The notes under the pieces were generated by a model. That model saw only the letters and a program-made list of their open reading frames with translations, was not told the origin of the DNA and ran no database searches. This document shows positions 32,581-45,352 of a stretch of 64,000 bases of DNA, piece by piece (the first letter of the stretch is position 1; each line of letters starts with the position of its first letter). Origin of the DNA: Luidia sarsii (Eukaryota; Echinodermata; Asteroidea; Paxillosida; Luidiidae). The stretch spans positions 5,494,761-5,558,760 of the forward strand of contig OX465103.1 of NCBI GenBank assembly GCA_949987565.1, read 5' to 3'. A program made the position numbers and the translations under genes.

Positions 32581-35154
32581 GGTTAGAAGAAAATTCTCTT
32601 CTTTTTTTTATAAGTGATGGCAAACTTGTTTTCTGGTTTGTGGGTGGATCGGTTGGGGGGGGGGTAGGGGGTGGTGGAAAAAAAAGTGCCTCTAATGAGT
32701 TTAAAATGGGTCAAAAGCGCCGACGCGGTCAAACGGCTTTTGGCGGCGAGATGAGTGCGGCTCTCCGCGCCGGGCGCAGGCCGGCCGACACGGCAGACCC
32801 AAGCCTCGATCACCCGCTAACGACCAGGCACTTGGACAGGACTACGATTCCACCAAGTCTCCTGCGTAGTTCTTAAAAAAAAACAAAAAAAAAACTGCCA
32901 TCCCATACTCTGGTACAGTGGGTCACATCTACACCGCACACCATTATACAGGACCCACCTCCACGATAACGATATCCAGATTGCCAGACAATAACTCAGG
33001 ACGAACATTTTACATGAGAACATTTTCACATCCGCGGAGGCGCTTTTAACGCCTATGCAATGTGCCATGCAAGAATGACTTGATTGTGAGCGCACCAAAT
33101 ATGCGGTTAGCCCATGCAACTCCCTTCGCTCCTTATATCGGTATCATGACTCTATGGGATCCAACTCAGCCATTACGGGCATATTTACATCAATTCGGAA
33201 CAAGCGCACCAAGGGTAATTCGATTTTTTTTTTCCAGATGGGATTAATTTATTGTGAAAACACGCGGAGTTCTTGCGAACGAAATAAAAAAATAGCCAAA
33301 GAAAAAGACACACGGCAACGTGCGAAGCAGAAGCGAAGCTGACGAAGTGTGAACGTTTACAAGTTCACATTTTTCCCCCAAAAAATTGAGAGGTCCTGAC
33401 GTTTGGGTTCCTCCGAGACCTTCGAGGGAGGCCATTTAACTTGTTTGAATTTCGAGTATTCGGACAAGTTGGTGAGCTTGGCAACAATTGTGTACAAATG
33501 ATTCTTTGCGAATCTAAGTCGACGACAAGATGGTGAAACGGTCACCATATTGTGTCTTTTCTTTGACTGGTAAAATGTACATGGGGGCGGCGACACTTGG
33601 GGTGGCTGTCGGTGTTGTCGCTGCCTTCGCTGTCACTGGGCTGTTGTTGTTGATGTTGTCAACAATTGTCATTGTCGTGGGGGTCTTCGTCCTTTGTCGT
33701 TGGTGCCACTGATCTCATTTTAACCGCAGGTGCACAAGCCCCTGATATTCGGTGCTGTTGCCAAAATATTCCCGTCGTTGCTGCTGCCCCTATGCAGTGG
33801 CTGCTGTCACCGAAGTCGTTACCCTCTGTCAGTGTCCCTGCCGTTGTCATTGTCTCTGTCGTTGGCTCACGACATTCCCCCGCCCACTACGCAGACTTCA
33901 CACCCCTTCAAACAATACCTCCCCTTCTCTACTTTCTGAAGAAGAAAAAAAAAGAGAACAGAGAGGACCAACGAGTCTCTCGCAAAATATTTCCTCCAAC
34001 CGGCAGGTGACAGACCGCGTGAAAATCATTTTATTTACTTAAATTGAAAAAAAAGAAAAGAAAGAGAAAACCTGGCGGTGTTGCTTGACTTGCTTGGTAT
34101 TTTTCCTAAATTTGCTGCAAACCACACAATGCCTTACGCTTGATGGACTCCGATCCCACACTATGCTCACCGCTAATCCACGCGTTCAAAACGCATTGCC
34201 GATTTTTGTCCGCGAGCCAAATTTGAATGAAAAAAAAAAGCCCTGTGCGAGGAGGGAGAGAGAGAGAGAGAGGGGGGAAGGAAGGGGAGGAAAAAAAACC
34301 TTGGCTATACACAACAAATCAAGCTAATCCACTGGTGACAATAAAAATCGGATTTTTCATAATATATCACTTTCAAAGGCAACCCGGCACCGAACAATTC
34401 AGTGGGCCGGGTTGTGGGGGCAAGGGGAGAAACAAAATATAAAGCGTTTTGAAGTTTTGCCGCGACGGCTGTGAAAGGCTGGCGTGTTCAAAGGGGTGCC
34501 GGCCGCGTCAACACGGCGTTTGCCGGGACCGGCGTAGAGCCCAATGATCACCCCCCCCCCCCTTCTCCCCCTCCCTCTCACTCTCCCTCCTTCGCTCCTC
34601 CTTCCCCCCTCCCTTCCAACCTTTCTCCCTCAGTCTCCTCGAAAAACAAAAATTGAAGGCAGAGAGGGTTGGTGTACACAAGTCAGCAACGGCGAAGAGG
34701 CGAGGGTGGATGGGAAGGGCTGAAGGAGTCCGGAAAAATAATAGAAAAACAATCTAAGAAAAATTGCTGATAAGTTTAGCCCTGTTTTGGCAATTGGCAT
34801 GAAAAGAACAAAAATCAACCAAGAATCCATTGTGGAAACCGAGAGAGGGGGCTAAACTTATGGGATTAGTTCGCTAATTCGTTGCCCGTTTTTTTTTGTA
34901 TGGCTGTATGCTGTGCCACTGGAAAAAAAAACCTGGTGGTGTTGGCCGCGAGGGTACGAGTGCTTCAGGAACGGACCAAGGAGGGGTTGGGTAGGTTGGT
35001 GGAAGGAGGAGAGGGGTGGGGGAGGGGAGTTCGGCGGCTGGTTTGGCGGAGATCCATCCAGCCCTCAAAATAGGTCAAGTCGATCGGGGCTGGGGCTGGG
35101 GCTGGGATAACGAACGGAAGAACCGGTCATGCATGCGCATCGCTCCGACCATCG
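32581..35154. other. Unassigned region
   Basis: No gene recognised. Includes G runs at 32655-32675, a decayed hairpin-family motif near 33382-33430 (GGTCCTGACGTTTGGG), GTT/GTC-rich 33600-33680, short GA runs near 34250-34280, and CT-rich 34551-34640. Confidence 0.45.
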
Positions 35155-35790
35155 GGGGAGGAGAGAGATGGGGGACAGAGAGAGGCAGACAGAGAGAGAG
35201 GGGGGAGAGAGAGAGGGGGAGAAAGAGAGAAAGAGAGAGAGAAGGAGGGGGGAGAGAGGGAGGGAGAGGGAGAGAGAGGGGGGAAGAGGGGTGAGAGAGA
35301 GGAAGAAAGAGAGAGAAAGAAAGTGGGGAAGAGAAAGAGGGTAGAGAAGGGAGAGAGAAGATGAGAGCGATGAGAGAAATAGGGAGAGGAGAGCGAATGA
35401 TATACCGAGGGGGCGAGAGAGGCACAGAGAGAGATAAAGAGGGAGAGAGAGGGGTGAGAGAGAGGAAGGAAGAGAGAGAGGAAGAGGGTGGTGCACGGGA
35501 AGAGAGAGGGCAGAGAAGGGAGAGAGAAGATAAGAGAGGGAGGGAGATGAGAGAAAGGGGGAGACAATGGTATATCGATGGGGAGAGAGGGGAGAGGGGA
35601 GCAACAAACACAGAGAAAGAGGGAGAGAGAGGGAGAAAGAGAGAGAAAGAAGGTGGGGGAGAGGCACAAGTCAGAGAAGGGAGATGAGAGAACGAGGGAG
35701 AGGAGAGAGAACGGTATACCGAGGGGGAGAGAGAGAGAGGAGAGGGGAGCGACACACACAGATAAAGAGGGGGAGGCAGGGGGGAGAGCA
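35155..35790. repeat. Long GA-rich block
   Basis: Plus-strand purine-rich DNA. Larger modules repeat, with ATATACCGAGGGGG, GTATATCGATGGGG and GTATACCGAGGGGG near 35400, 35570 and 35712, so it grew partly by duplication of units of about 150 bp. Confidence 0.92.
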
Positions 35791-38300
35791 GACGTGCCAG
35801 ATAGACAGACGAGACCGAGAAAGGCCAGTCACCACGGAGTGAGCTGTGGGTAGTACAGACACTCGATTATTATTAGAGCCCATTTCGAAAAATAACAATT
35901 ATTACTCGTCGCTGTCCGTGATTATATTACTTCGAATAATAAGGACGGTGAGAGCGCGGGGGGAGGGCAAGGGGAGGAGGGCGGCTTGGTCGAGAAAGAG
36001 GGGGAGGGGAGGGGAGGGGAGAGAAGAAAAAAAAAATCCCCTGAGAAAAATAAATAAATTCAAAGCAATAATGATAAATCAGGAGATTTCGACTGAGGGA
36101 GAACCGTGAAGCCAAAAGCCCCGACGGTTGAAGTGACTTCACCAACTGCCCCGATTTCGCCTTTCCTATTTCTCTCTCCCTCTCCTCCCCCTCACACTCT
36201 CACTCTCTCTGCTTCACTCTCCTTCTCTGTCCCCCTCCCCCTCCCTTCCCCCCTCCCCGCTCGGCGGTTATAGGGGTTCGACTGCACGGAGGGGAAGGGT
36301 TGGACGGCCCGCGGCCCCTGGGCGTCGGCTTCAGAAGTGCCGCCCCCCTAACTCGAGCCCTTGCTCCCTCCCTCTCTCTCTCTCTCTCTCTCCCCTCCCC
36401 CTCCTTCTATGAAAGTCTCCGAAAAGCGATTACTTCCGCTCCAAGGACCTTCTTCAGTTGTTTAATTTTCTGTACATAAATAGAGAACCCCCCCCACCCC
36501 CTCCCCGCCCCCCCCCCCCGCCAAAAATATGTGCGCACGCCTTTGCTCAATAGAGCAGAGCCGGGAAAGCCTCGAAGGCACTGACTTATGGGTCTAGCCG
36601 CTTTGCCCTCGTGGCTGTCTCTCATTTGGGGGGAACACAGTGGCGTTGCAGGCAGACAGGCAGGGCAGGCAAGGCTGGCACAGAGAGAGAAAAAATAGGG
36701 AGGGTGGAAAAAAAAATTGAAGAAAATGGGACTGGCTCTTTTAGAAGGGACAATGCCACTGTAGACTGTGTACACCGGCAGCTCTCCTATATAGCAACCC
36801 CCGTGCGGGTCTTATTTTTTTTTTCATTTATTATTTAATACTTCGTCGTCTTCTGTCGTCGTGCGAACTCAGATTCTCGGACCGACGGGCGCACAAAGTG
36901 GGGTTTTCTTCTTTCTTTCTTCCTTTTTTTTTCGGGGGAGGGGAGAGAGAGATGAACTATGTTACCCTGCTGAGCCACAGCGACTGGCCCTCGCCTGGAT
37001 AACGCACACAAAAGTTCTCGCTCTGTTTGTTTACTTGGCCGTCTCCTGGATCGAGAGGGAGAAGAGGAGGAGGAAGGTTGTTGGGGGGGTTGCGAGAGCT
37101 GGAGGAACACCGGACGGCCTCCATGCACCTCGGTCGGGAAAACCGGAGGATATCTCGCCAAGTTTGGAACTGGACACATTCTCCTTCTTCGTCTTCTTTT
37201 AAACCAAAAAACCAAACAAGCCTCTTGCGATCTATTTCAGAGAGTCTGGCTTTGGGTAAGTTGAGACTGCGTTCATTTGTTCGTTCCTTTCTACCTGGCT
37301 GTGGCTCGCTCGTGTCACTCTTTCGGCACCCGCTGATCTCTTCTTCCTTTTGTTTACTTGTTTACCTGTTTGTTTGTCTGTTTGTTTGTTTGTTTGTCTG
37401 TTCGTCTGCCCCTCCTGTTATTTCACGCTCTGATGCGGTCGATTCCCGCCTTTGTTTGTTGTTTGTTTGTTTGTTTGGGGTGTTTGTTTGTTTGTTTGTT
37501 TGTTTTGTGGTTTACAAATTGTTCGTCAACTTGCTTTGAGATTATTCCCTCGCTCCCTGAATTGATTATCGTTACTCGGTTTCGCCTCTGTGATACTTTG
37601 CCGAGTTTCTTGTCAATTTTCTTGTTAAAGACATCTTAATTATCAACGAATTTACTTGTGCGGCGTTCCTTTGTGTATCCGATGGTCTCGCTTGGAGTCA
37701 CTGCTCCGCCTGTCTTGTTTGCAGTGTACTTATACGATCATTCCACGCCTGCATTCTCTTGTCAAATCTACCGTGCGTTCCCAAGTCGTACGACCGAGGG
37801 AAAGGCGAGCGAAGGAGACAGATTCGTCAGACAACCGAACGCGGGGTGGATCATAATATAGCCATGTAGCCGAGTACGGTTTTTTTTCTCCCTCTTCGAT
37901 ATTGACAGAGGCGGAGATAATATTCCCGTACAAACACCGCACGGTTCCGTCGGTAATTAGTCCGTGTAGCGGAGTGCGTGTCCGTGTCATTTCGGGGAGA
38001 GGGGAGGGGGAATGAGGGGAGTTGACGGGGGAGGGTGACTGTGTGATGGCTGGCCTGGAAGACCGACATACCGTGCCGCGTCTCTAGCTCTGGCCGTGGC
38101 TCCCCTCCCCGTTCATGCCGGGCTCCGTGCACTGGTACCGGTAATAGTCCTCAGCAAACACGCGCCCGGGTCTAACAACCCGCGTACTGGTCACGATCTT
38201 CACCCATCAATTGCGCGTCTGTTTGGTTTTTTTTTCATCCGTCATTCGTCTCCAGTTCTCCATCACGAGGAGGAAGAGGAGGAGGGAGGGAGGGAGGGGG
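35791..38300. other. Unassigned region with simple repeats
   Basis: GA-rich 35955-36035, CT-rich 36165-36400, C runs at 36490-36520, and (TTTG)n at 37365-37400 and 37455-37505. No gene recognised; open frames up to about 170 codons read through the repeats. Confidence 0.45.
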
Positions 38301-38350
38301 GGAGTCATTTGCAAATACAAATCTTTTTTTTTAATTTGCATAATTCCCTC
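38301..38350 (+). promoter_or_regulatory. Two octamer-like (POU) sites
   Basis: ATTTGCAAAT (about 38308) and AATTTGCATAA (about 38333) lie 25 bp apart and resemble POU-factor sites. Isolated motifs of this kind are also expected by chance. Confidence 0.2.
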
Positions 38351-38689
38351 GTCATCACACTGATTTCGGATTCGTCCCTGCAGACCTCTCGTGCGAAAGA
38401 AGTAAAAAAAAAAAATACCTCAGTCTGCGATCACAAATTATACTTTCCCCTCCTTTCCCCTCTCCTCCTCCTCCCCCCCGCTCTTTCGAGAGCCAGGCCT
38501 AAAAAATAGCTCGACTGTCCAGATGAAATTACACGGTTCCAGTTACAATCGGAATTCAATTCCGATTCCGTCGCTAGTCTTTCGATTCCGCGTAATTTCG
38601 TTAGCCGAGTGACGGCCCGTGTATACTTGCGGTCGGGACGGATGGAGGGAGTGGGGGGGATGGATGGGTGGATGGTGGTCGGGGGAGAG

Positions 38690-38900
38690 ACCGCGCGGGT
38701 CTTGGCTCGCACGCAATGGTCCGCCGCCGACGATGCCACGGGTTGTGATTGTGCGTTTATACGGGGCCGCTCCAAATTGACCGGGTTCGGGCGAGCGGGG
38801 CCCGTGGAGCCGGCGCTCTGTGCGGCCCGCGCCGCCCGGCCGCGATTTTCACGCTCGCTTAGCGCCGGGCACTCCCCTCCCCTCCCTCCCCCCGTAGACC
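38690..38900. promoter_or_regulatory. CpG-rich segment
   Basis: Dense CG dinucleotides (for example GCGGCCCGCGCCGCCCGGCC near 38821) in otherwise mixed DNA. It may mark a promoter or exon of a gene not recognised here. Confidence 0.3.
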
Positions 38901-40317
38901 GCCGGTCGGCCCGGTGTGATGTACGAAATTAGCTCGAAGCAAGGCGGCCGAACGATCCGTCGGGAAAAAGGAAGGCTCATCTGTATTCTCTGCCAAATCG
39001 TTTCGTAAAATATCCTCTACTTGTCGACCCCCAGAGGAAATGAAGTGATCGTTGCTCATGTATTTTCTACTCAAGTCATTCATCAGGAATGTTGCAATCT
39101 GATTTAAATTCATACAAATCTGGAGGGAAAAGAGAACCTGATGCTTCGATCCAAGCAGGACCTATTTCAAAGGTGGAATTCTATCTTCAGCGAAAGCTCC
39201 TGCTGGGATCGAAACGTCTGGTCCTCTACAGTTGTTTTATGGGGAGCCTTTTTGGGATGAGACACGGCGGCTTATGCTTGTTGTGCTAAGGCGCTTTCTG
39301 AACGAGTGTCTGTTTGTTTGTTTGGTTGCTTGTGTGAATGTGTGCCAATGACATGACATTGCTTCAGCTCTTTCGGTGTCTTGCGTGGCGTTGCTTTGTA
39401 ACGCAACGGTGCATTGGGATATCGTTAGGCCGCCGAGTTCAAAGCACTATTTCGAGCCAATTCTATCACGGTTCCCATCACAGCTTGGGGGACCTTATGT
39501 TCTGAACATTCTTTGAAGAAGACAAACAAGAAGGCAGGCGATTGCCCAGTATCTATACAAAGAGTGGGCCTAAGTGCCTACTGCTAGCGGTGCGCCTCGT
39601 GGAGCATTCTCCACACTAGAGTGAGAGTTTGATAGCCCTGATCCGGGTTTGAACGGATCCTTTTCACCGAAAGAGAATTTGATAGTGGAAGAGATACTGA
39701 GAGCCGCCATCTTGGATATTGCGACTGAAAATGTCCGAAAGATGCAGGATCGAGAAGGATTGAGCAAAAACAACAAACCACAATATCGGCCAAGGACATG
39801 GACGAATAGAACCTATATCTCGGTGGGAATCAATACGGGGCTAGAAGATGAAAACAAAAACATTCTTGACGGAAGAAAAAATAAGAAGTAAAAACACTGG
39901 ATGCACGTGTCAGCTCGAAGCATTTGTACGGTTAAGGAGCGATGACAATTGACATGTGTCTCTCCGGTGTTTATACAATATTGTCGTTCATGTGCATGCT
40001 TATAGTTTAAGACATGTTTTCCCCCTTTTTTTTCGTTCGATATTTCGATCGGAGAAGGCATCTCGTTTTCGCATCAGGAAATTCTCAGCAACTTACCCAT
40101 CAGGCACCTTCTTCTTACCGACGACGTGCTCTCGCTGGAAAGGCACGGTCCTGGTAAAGTCGGCCTAAAAACCATGCGACCTTTTACACGGCCAAACGTT
40201 ACCCGAAAACGTCGTAATAAAGGGGGTTCCTTTGTTCTTTTGTAATGTGCCAACAACATGTTGCAAACTGCTTACTGGCTAATATGAGCTAAATGCAAAT
40301 ATGAAAAATGTAGGAAG
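38901..40317. other. Unassigned region with one hairpin copy
   Basis: 39118-39235 is a member of the GAAACGTC hairpin family (GATGCTTCGATCC ... GGGATCGAAACGTC). An 80-codon frame at 39649-39891 lacks a recognised domain. Otherwise nothing seen. Confidence 0.45.
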
Positions 40318-41275
40318 GCACGACGTTTCGATCTTAGCAGGACCTTAAGATCCGAAGGTCCTGCTAGCATCGAAACGCCATTCCCTCCCTCATATGTTTG
40401 ACTTTTACCATACCATTGTATAGGCTAGGCTCGATACCTTTAGGCGTACACCAAGCCAGAATAAAGCGATTAGTGGGCTGATGTTTCGATCCTATAGCAG
40501 GGCCGTCAGTCCCTCTAAATTGTTGACTTTTGTTTTTCTTCGTGGAAGAAAATACCGTTGAAAGTCTAGGCTCGTTTGAGCTGATGCCTACTCTAGTATA
40601 CCAAGCAAGAATAAAGCGATTAGAGGGAACTTATGTTTCGATCCCATCTGGAGAACCTTAAGATCCAAAGGTCTTGCTTAGATCGAAATATCAAGGCCCT
40701 TTATTTGTTTGACTTTTGCTTTTCTTCGTGGAGGAAAAGACCGTTGAAAGTGTCGGGGCTTGATTGAGTTTGTACTTTTTTATACCAAGCACAAGGAAAG
40801 CGATTAAGGGCTGACGTTTCGATCCTATAATAGAAACTCGGAGATCCAAAGGTCCTGCTAGGATCGAAACGTCAGGTCTTCCAAATTTTCGTGGAAGAAA
40901 ATACCGTTGAAAGTATAGGCTCGTTTGAGTTCATATGCCTTTAGACCTAACAAGAGTGAAGCGATTAGGGGGCTGAAGTTTCGATCCTATATAAGCCTAT
41001 AGTATAGCCTATAGGCCCCTATATAGGACCTTGAGATCCAAAACTCCTGCTAGGATCGAAACGTCAGGCCCTCCAAAAGGTTTCCTTTTCTTCTTCTTTT
41101 TCTTTTTGGAGGAAAATACCGTTGAAAGTGTACAGGCTCGTTGGAGTTGATACCTTCTTACCAAGCAAGAGTCAAATGAAATACGAGGGCCTGGTGGGTC
41201 GATCCTACCGGGATTCCTTCCGGTAGGATCGAAAGAGGGTTACCTCCTATACAGGAAACCCTCTTTTTCTTTGAG
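40318..41275 (+). repeat. Tandem array of GAAACGTC hairpin units
   Basis: Five to six units repeat at irregular spacing of about 150-184 bp. Each has AAAGCGATTA, then a left arm (ACGTTTCGATC or variant near 40323, 40481, 40633, 40813 and 40977), a right arm (TAGGATCGAAACGTCAGG or variant), then CTTCGTGGAAGAAAATACCG. The arms are perfect in some units and decayed in others. The last unit (about 41188-41235) is a diverged short hairpin. Confidence 0.85.
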
Positions 41276-41536
41276 CAAGATCCTGCGGGGATCGCATCTC
41301 CTTGACCCTCTGCACATTTTTAGGGCGGTCTAATTCTGATCATTCAAGTCCACTGGCCATTTGCCAAGATCTGTCTGCATTACTACCTCTGTGAACCCAA
41401 AGCAGGAAGGAATACTTGCTTCAAATAAAGCAGAGGGCCTTCAGCCAGAATGGTCTAACATTTCATTCCTATAATATAGCCTACAAAGAATCCCCACCAT
41501 TTTAAGAGTCGCTGGATTTTAACATTAGTGTAGATA

Positions 41537-41735
41537 AATCTCAACAGTTAGGAGGGCCCGACGTTAGTCGATCCTAGGACCTTTCTCAAAGGTCTATATG
41601 CCTTTGAGAAAGGTCCTGCTGTAGGATCTAAAACTTTGCCTTTGAGAACGGTCCTGCTATAGGACCGAAACGTCAGGCAATGAATGCATTGCAGGTCATT
41701 TTTAATCAGTGAGCAGTTTGCAACAGTTTTTCACG
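41537..41735 (+). repeat. Hairpin element with duplicated right arm and tail
   Basis: The left arm CGATCCTAGGACCTTTCTC is followed by two right-arm copies about 45 bp apart (GAAAGGTCCTGCTGTAGGAT and GAACGGTCCTGCTATAGGAC, ending GAAACGTCAGG), then the family tail TCAGTGAGCAGTTTGCAACA. Confidence 0.8.
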
Positions 41736-41857
41736 GTATTGACTTCAACAGTGTACGAGTATATAGTGTGTACCGGTATAGATTCCGAGTGTGCTGGTAT
41801 GCAAGGACGAGAACGCCCTGGCCATAACCCAAATCCCATCTTAAATAGAGAATGAAA

Positions 41858-41985
41858 ATGGCAAAGAACACAAAATGGACCGAACGGGGACTTGAACCCG
41901 AGACCTGATGGTTTGACGTCCTGTCGCTTTCCTACCACCTGGGCTATCCGGCCCTTTGACGGCGGCCTTCCCAAAGTAACCGACT
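41858..41985 (-). mobile_element. tRNA-derived SINE
   Basis: On the minus strand: head GGGAAGGCCGCC, an A-box region TAGCCCAGGTGGTAGG (41931-41946) and a B box GGTTCAAGTCCC (about 41889-41900), 30-odd bp apart as in tRNA genes. The D-arm and T-arm are recognisable, but it is a SINE head rather than a working tRNA. Confidence 0.8.
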
Positions 41986-42366
41986 AATCCGTGAGCGAAT
42001 CCCCCATAACATCTAACGGCTCATTAGCAGAAACCAACTGAATTTAACAAAGCCATCGGTGTGACAGGGGAATCTATTTTTCCAACCAAAAGTACAATAA
42101 CCCTGCAGTACGCCATGTTTTCCCCCCTAGACTTTCCAACGGTAGGTGGCAAACTCCTTCCTTCAACCCCCCCCCAAAAAAAAAAATGCCAACCTCTATT
42201 TAAAAAAACGGCAAGGCGGGCTCGACACACTAGGGATCAATTAGTGATGGTCGCGGCCGCCGATTTCACAGCAGTTTACTGACGGACAATCCTCGCCATC
42301 CGCTCCACTTCAAGTGCGCCTGATCGGCCGCGCTCAACCGTGCCATCCGGCTTCAGTTCACTCCGG
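41986..42366. other. Unassigned sequence
   Basis: Mixed DNA with a C/A run near 42167-42186. Nothing recognised. Confidence 0.45.
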
Positions 42367-42640
42367 AGATAGAGAGAGAGAGAGATGTGGAGAGAGAAAG
42401 AGAGAGAGAGTGAGCGAGAGAGAGAGAGTGAGCGAGAGGGAGAGAGGTGGAGAGAGAGGGAGAGAGATAGGTGGAGAGAGAGAGGTGGAGAGAGGGGATG
42501 GATAGAGATGGTGAGAGAGCGTATGGGAGAGAGATGTGGAGAGAGAGATAGAGAGAGAGAGGGAGAAAGAGGCGGAGAGAGAGAGGGAGAGGGAGAGAGA
42601 GATAGGTAGGGAGAGAAAGAGAGGCGGAGAGAGAAATGCC
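42367..42640. repeat. GA-rich block
   Basis: Plus-strand purine tract of about 270 bp; frames read as Arg/Glu on one strand and Ser/Leu on the other. Confidence 0.93.
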
Positions 42641-45119
42641 TCCGACGCGAGACTCCGGTCGGACCGTAACACGGCTGGAAGACTCGGCCGCGTCCACGCG
42701 ATTCATCGCCCCGTGAAACTCCCACTCCGAACGCGCTGGATTATCCCCACCAATCCATTGTACTGCCATAAAAAAAATAACATGTCCCTTTCTCCTTCCT
42801 CACTGGAGCTGTAGTGTATATTTTACAATCGGCTGTATTCTGTAGTAGCGCTGTTTGTTGATATTGTTGGTGTGTTTCGATTCGAAGTTTGTGTGGTTTG
42901 CATCACAGACGGGCGAGACCTTAAATTGGACTTTTCTGGCCCCAACTTTGATAGCCTTCTGTATCAGACTGCGCAGTTTTCCCCAACTGATGAGCGTCTA
43001 TACCATACCATAGAATTGATCCTGCACACCATCAGTTTCGAATAAGTACGGTATTTCTCGCTGTGCCAGCCAGTTCCTCTGCTGTGACTGGGTTGATCGT
43101 TTGATCTGTTGAACTGTTCGATCGTCACAACTTCGTCGTGTCTCGAAGCATCGAGAGGAAAGGGTTTTATACGATTACAACATTTTTATACAAAACTGCA
43201 CCCGTGCTGTGTGCGTTCCCAACTCCGAAGTCCCCGCACCGCGCAGGGGATCCGCAGACTCCGCCGGCCTTGCGCCGCCACCGCCCCCGTCACCTTCCGC
43301 CTCACGGCACGCTGCTCGCGAGGTCTCTCGATCGGGGGCCGCCGTTTTTCGAACCGAACCGAAGCGTCACGGTTGACCCAGATAGAAATCTTCTCGAAAA
43401 CTGCTCCCCAAAATCACGACCCTCGACGGAAACAAAAAACCGGGGGTTTTTTTCCCGTTCTCATTCTACTCCAAGTTGATACATCAAAACAGAGTTTCAC
43501 CGTACTGACAAAGAAGTCATGGCTTTGCCCGTGTACATCAGTATACAATCACCCCGGGAGGTATAAAACTCCACCACAAACATGTTCGAAAAATCCACAT
43601 CGCTGAAAAATATTGTTCTTTAATGGTTTCCGTCCGTTGCAATTTGTATCGAGGGCGATTTTCTTGGCGCGAGAATCCGTTCTGACTTTCCTGAGGAGGG
43701 GAGGGGAGGGTATGAGTGTAAGGGTTGGGGTGGGGGTATGGTCTTGGACGAGAACTAGATCACTGATTGTAATGTCAATATTGGTAATGCGTGTAAATTC
43801 AATTCCCCTCTCTCCGTGATCCGACCTGCGCCAACAAACACGTGCAGCTCATGCACTAGCGTTCATGAACCCTTCACCGTCTTCTTGTTTCCAATTTCGG
43901 AGTTAAAAAAAAAATTGTGAAAAAGAGTTAAAAAAAAAAAAAACCACGAAATAATTGGGAGGTCATGTGTGGTCATCTCCACGATTTTTTTTTGATTTTT
44001 TTTTTTTGGAAGAAAATAGAGAACGGGGAGAACGAGCGAAGAATGAAACACCACGGTGATTGTATACCGAGAAGGAAAATAGAAAAGCTCAATCATCGGC
44101 AGTCTTTTTTTATCGGCTGGAGTCAAGAGAGGGTTGAAAAATGGATGGGAAGGGAAGCGCTTCCACGGTGGTGTCAAAATGATTGAAGCCGTGGCCGGGT
44201 TGAGCAGCACTCCACCCACCGATCAGACGGGAGCGCAACTGCATGCAGCGACGGTGTACGCGTACCTTTTGTCCGCTCGGACAATGCTCAATTTTCCTCC
44301 ACTTGGCCGGCCCAAACAGAGCCCTATTTCATGGGTGAACTCCCGTCAATCGCAAGGCCGTTTATCGGACCAGACAGGCAAGGGGGGGAAGAGGGGGATC
44401 CGGGAGTATACCCTCCTCTAATAAACTCTTGCCCGGGTTTATTTTCCTTTTAAAAATATACATCGACAAAAAATAGTAATAATAAAGGGGAAAAAAATGC
44501 GGGCCAAGTTTGTGCATCTATATACACTCCAGATTACCCGAAAACGACTAACCAAAAAACCCGCGCATGCCAAGAATCTAGACCACTCTGCATGGCACTC
44601 CCAGTGGGAACAACAAAATAATAATTATTGTAATTTTGGATGCGGTCGAACACGCCGGTCATAATCAAATCGCTACAGCAATATTATAGTAAGATTAAGG
44701 GCAGCGTATAAATTGTTTACTCCCGAATCGACTGGGAACTATCGTCGTGGGAGAAAAAAAATGATTAAGAGGTAAAAACAAAATGTATATAGGCCTATAA
44801 AAAAAATAAAAGAGAGGGGGAAAAAAGTGGGAATGAATAAAACAGTGAGAGGTGGTTGGCGACTAAATTGGTCGGCGGGTTTCCTCCCCCTTCTCCATTA
44901 CAAATGAGAAAATTGAAATCCGAGGATTTCTCTTTCTCCCGCCCGTTCGTTCCTTTTCTCGTTGTTGACCCTGATTGGGCTCAATTCAATTTCCATTCTT
45001 CTTCGTCTTCCTTCCCCCAGGGCCCAGTCCCCCTAAATACGCCAACACCGGCAGCCGCGTGATGAGGACAGAGAGACTATGAAACCGCCCCTCTATTAAA
45101 TATATGTAAAATAAATTCT
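42641..45119. other. Unassigned region
   Basis: No gene recognised. A 165-codon frame at 43109-43606, mildly GC-rich at 43210-43340, has no ATG start and no domain. A/T runs lie at 43905-44010. Confidence 0.45.
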
Positions 45120-45352
45120 CCCCCCCCCTCTTTCACCCTCCCTCAGTCTCTTTTTCCCTCTATCTTCCTCTCTCCACCCCCCCCCCCCCTCTCGCTCTCT
45201 CTCTTTCCCTCTCTCTCTCCCTCTCTCTCCATCTCTGTCTGTCTGTCTCTTTCTCTGTCTCAGTCTCTCTGTCTCTCTCCCCCTCTCTCTCTCTCTCCCC
45301 ATCCCTCTCCTCTCTCTCTCTCTCACTCTCTCTCTCTCTCTCCCCTACCCCC
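45120..45352. repeat. CT-rich block
   Basis: Plus-strand pyrimidine tract with a C run near 45177-45190 and CTGTCT units near 45236-45275. Confidence 0.93.

Noticed and set aside
39649..39891. Small gene encoding an 80-residue charged protein
   Set aside because: It has no ATG at the given start, no homology that I recognise and no supporting context.
43109..43606. 165-codon gene
   Set aside because: No ATG start, no domain, and composition shifts within the frame.
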